NCBI GenBank assembly: GCA_035499215.1
Contig: DATJZH010000403.1
Location: forward strand, 1 to 7,275
Length of the DNA stretch: 7,275 nucleotides
Origin: DATJZH01 sp035499215
GTDB lineage: Bacteria; Actinomycetota; Actinomycetes; Streptosporangiales; Streptosporangiaceae
Direction of reading: 5' to 3'
Part shown: one piece after another, positions 5,942 to 7,275 of the stretch
Layout of the letters: the number at the start of each line of letters is the position of its first letter
How positions within the stretch are numbered: the first letter of the stretch is position 1
Made by a program: the position numbers and the translations under genes
Notes under the pieces: model-generated
Seen by the model: only the letters and a program-made list of their open reading frames with translations
What the model was told of the DNA's origin: nothing
The model's database searches: none

Positions 5942-5975
5942 TAGCTTAAAGTAAGAGATTGACTACTTAGAGCTA
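5942..5975. promoter_or_regulatory. AT-rich imperfect dyad before the second kinase gene
   Basis: TAGCTTAAAGTA (5942-5953) and TACTTAGAGCTA (5964-5975) are inverted with 10 of 12 positions matching and a 10-base spacer. The stretch is markedly AT-rich within GC-rich surroundings and ends 43 bases before the ATG at 6019. A TTGACT hexamer (5959-5964) lies at its centre and resembles a -35 box, but no good -10 follows at normal spacing. The dyad is best read as an operator or activator site in the promoter region of the downstream kinase gene. Confidence 0.4.
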
Positions 5976-6018
5976 TTGCCGGGAGGCAGGGCCAATCAGG
6001 GGATCACCGGGGGAGGAA

Positions 6019-7275
6019 ATGAGATCACCCGATGCGAGTTCCGCGTCGGCTGGGGCGGACCATCAGGATCCGCTCCGGCACTGGTGGCTCGACCGGTCGG
6101 TGCTGGCGAAGGGCCTCATTGTGGTCGCCGTCCCGCTGATCATCCTGATCGGCGTCACCTCGGCAAACCTGGTGCTCCAGTCCCACGAGCGTCAGGCGCG
6201 CAGCGCCGGCCTGAGGGCCAGGGCCGTCAGCGACACCGCCGAGCAGGTCCTGATCGAGGCGCTGAACGCGGAAACGGGCATCCGCGGTTACGCGGCGACG
6301 CGCGACCCGTTCTTTCTTGATCCTTACCGCGTCGCGCTGGCGCGGATGGGCGCAGGCCGAACGTCCTTGCGGGACGCCGCCGCCACGGCAGGTTTCAGCC
6401 GCCAGCAGCGGGCGGCGGACGCCACCACAGGTAAGGTGCTCCTCCACCTGGCGCAGCTACGCTCTGCCATCAGCGGCGGCATCTCCGCGGGGGCCGTGGT
6501 TCCGCTGCTGAAACGGCAGAAAGTGACCATGGACCTATTGCGCCGCCAGGTCGCCGGCCTCAGCCGGGGCTCAACGGCCCTGCTCAACGGTCAGCGCAAT
6601 ACGATCAGCAGGCTGGAGACGGCGACTGAAGTGCTCGACCTCGCCGCTCTTGTGCTCGGGCTGCTCGCCGGGCTTGCCGGCATCGCCCTGTTCACTGCGG
6701 GTATCTCCCGCCGGATCGCCGCGGCCGCCGCGAACGCCGACCGGCTGGGAGCGGGACAGCCGCTGGAACCGGCTGACCGCTCGGCGGACGACATCGGGCG
6801 CCTCGCGGACGCACAGGACCGCGCCGCGGCCGAGCTTCGTTCCCGGATGGACGACTTGCACCGGGCCAACCGGAATCTGGAGACATTTACCTATTCGGTC
6901 GCCCACGACCTGCGCGCCCCGCTGCGAACGATGGCCGGTTACAGCGACGCGCTGATGGAAGACTGCGCGGACGCTCTCGGCGAGGAGGGCCGGGGGTACG
7001 CCGAGCGGATCCAGGCCGCCAGCGGCCAGATGGCGGTGCTTATCGACGACCTGCTGCGCCTTTCGCGCCTGTCGCGGGCCGAGATGCACCTGCAGACGGT
7101 CGATCTCGGCGCCGAGGTCACCAGGATCGCCGCGGAGCTCCAGCGCGAGGACCCGGACCGCCGCGTCCATTTCGCCATCCAGCGCCCGGTCCGGGCACAG
7201 GCGGACTCCGCCCTGGTCCGCACGGTCCTGCAGAACCTGGTGGGCAACGCCTGGAAGTTCACCTCCGGCCGGGAC
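6019..7275 (+). CDS. Membrane histidine kinase, CHASE3-HAMP-HisKA, 3' truncated
   Basis: The frame is open from the ATG at 6019 to the window end (419 codons); the stop lies outside. GGGGGAGG (6009-6016) precedes the start closely, and an in-frame TAG at 5968-5970 with no other start codon between supports this ATG. Features: cytoplasmic N-terminus (1-27); membrane helix 1 (about 28-51); an extracytoplasmic helical CHASE3-like sensor (about 55-200) with the typical LNAETGIRGYAATRDPFFLD motif (82-101); membrane helix 2 (about 205-229); HAMP-like linker (229-277); phosphoacceptor H296 in SVAHDLRAPLR; the ATPase N-box begins at about 405-414 before truncation. Its phosphoacceptor domain is a close paralogue of the upstream PAS kinase (56 of 81 residues identical by hand count), while the sensory halves are unrelated. 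The role is sensing an unknown signal outside the membrane. It may be a separate transcription unit given the 197-base gap. Catalytic competence cannot be judged because the G boxes are not in view. Confidence 0.88.
   Translation, partial: MRSPDASSASAGADHQDPLRHWWLDRSVLAKGLIVVAVPLIILIGVTSANLVLQSHERQARSAGLRARAVSDTAEQVLIEALNAETGIRGYAATRDPFFLDPYRVALARMGAGRTSLRDAAATAGFSRQQRAADATTGKVLLHLAQLRSAISGGISAGAVVPLLKRQKVTMDLLRRQVAGLSRGSTALLNGQRNTISRLETATEVLDLAALVLGLLAGLAGIALFTAGISRRIAAAAANADRLGAGQPLEPADRSADDIGRLADAQDRAAAELRSRMDDLHRANRNLETFTYSVAHDLRAPLRTMAGYSDALMEDCADALGEEGRGYAERIQAASGQMAVLIDDLLRLSRLSRAEMHLQTVDLGAEVTRIAAELQREDPDRRVHFAIQRPVRAQADSALVRTVLQNLVGNAWKFTSGRD

Noticed and set aside
5818..5949. 43-codon frame whose ATG overlaps the PAS kinase stop (ATGA)
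   Set aside because: The overlap resembles the coupled starts elsewhere in the operon, and the product has a CxxC pair, but it is short, basic and low-complexity, with no family match and no independent coding evidence.

Overview
The window is strongly GC-rich, uses GTG (and possibly TTG) as well as ATG starts, and has tightly packed genes with ATGA/GTGA overlaps. This fits a high-GC actinomycete-like bacterium; the taxonomy is inferred from composition and gene style only.

The centre is a four-gene, same-strand cluster that looks like one operon: a double-domain KaiC ATPase (about 975-2705), two consecutive and different KaiB proteins (2702-3043 and 3040-3366), and a soluble histidine kinase with four PAS domains (3371-5821). 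kaiC/kaiB1 and kaiB1/kaiB2 overlap by four bases, and the kinase starts four bases after kaiB2 ends, so translational coupling is likely. No kaiA and no response regulator lie in the window. The KaiC keeps both Walker A motifs, both Glu-Glu catalytic pairs and a Ser-Ser pair at the cyanobacterial phosphosite position. It also carries a charged, probably coiled-coil C-terminal extension of roughly 95 residues that cyanobacterial KaiC lacks. This is the architecture expected of a KaiA-independent KaiBC timer, with the kinase as the likely signalling partner.

Left of the cluster, a minus-strand reading frame starts at 261 and runs off the left edge. Between it and kaiC are about 700 bases without a convincing gene. 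They hold an AT-rich patch with 10-bp tandem repeats (284-313), a small palindrome (674-686), a 12-bp direct repeat (855-892), and a 9-mer ACATATAGT that occurs in opposite orientations at 303-311 and 716-724, each copy pointing towards the flanking gene.

Right of the cluster, a 197-base gap (5822-6018) contains a GC hairpin and an AT-rich imperfect dyad. It is followed by a second, membrane-bound CHASE3-HAMP histidine kinase (6019 to the right edge, truncated in the ATPase domain). Its phosphoacceptor domain is a close paralogue of that in the first kinase (56 of 81 residues identical by hand count), so the two kinases may share a partner. A working model is: KaiC/KaiB1/KaiB2 sense nucleotide state or time, the PAS kinase reads or feeds them, and the membrane kinase adds an extracytoplasmic input. 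Everything beyond the family assignments is inference.
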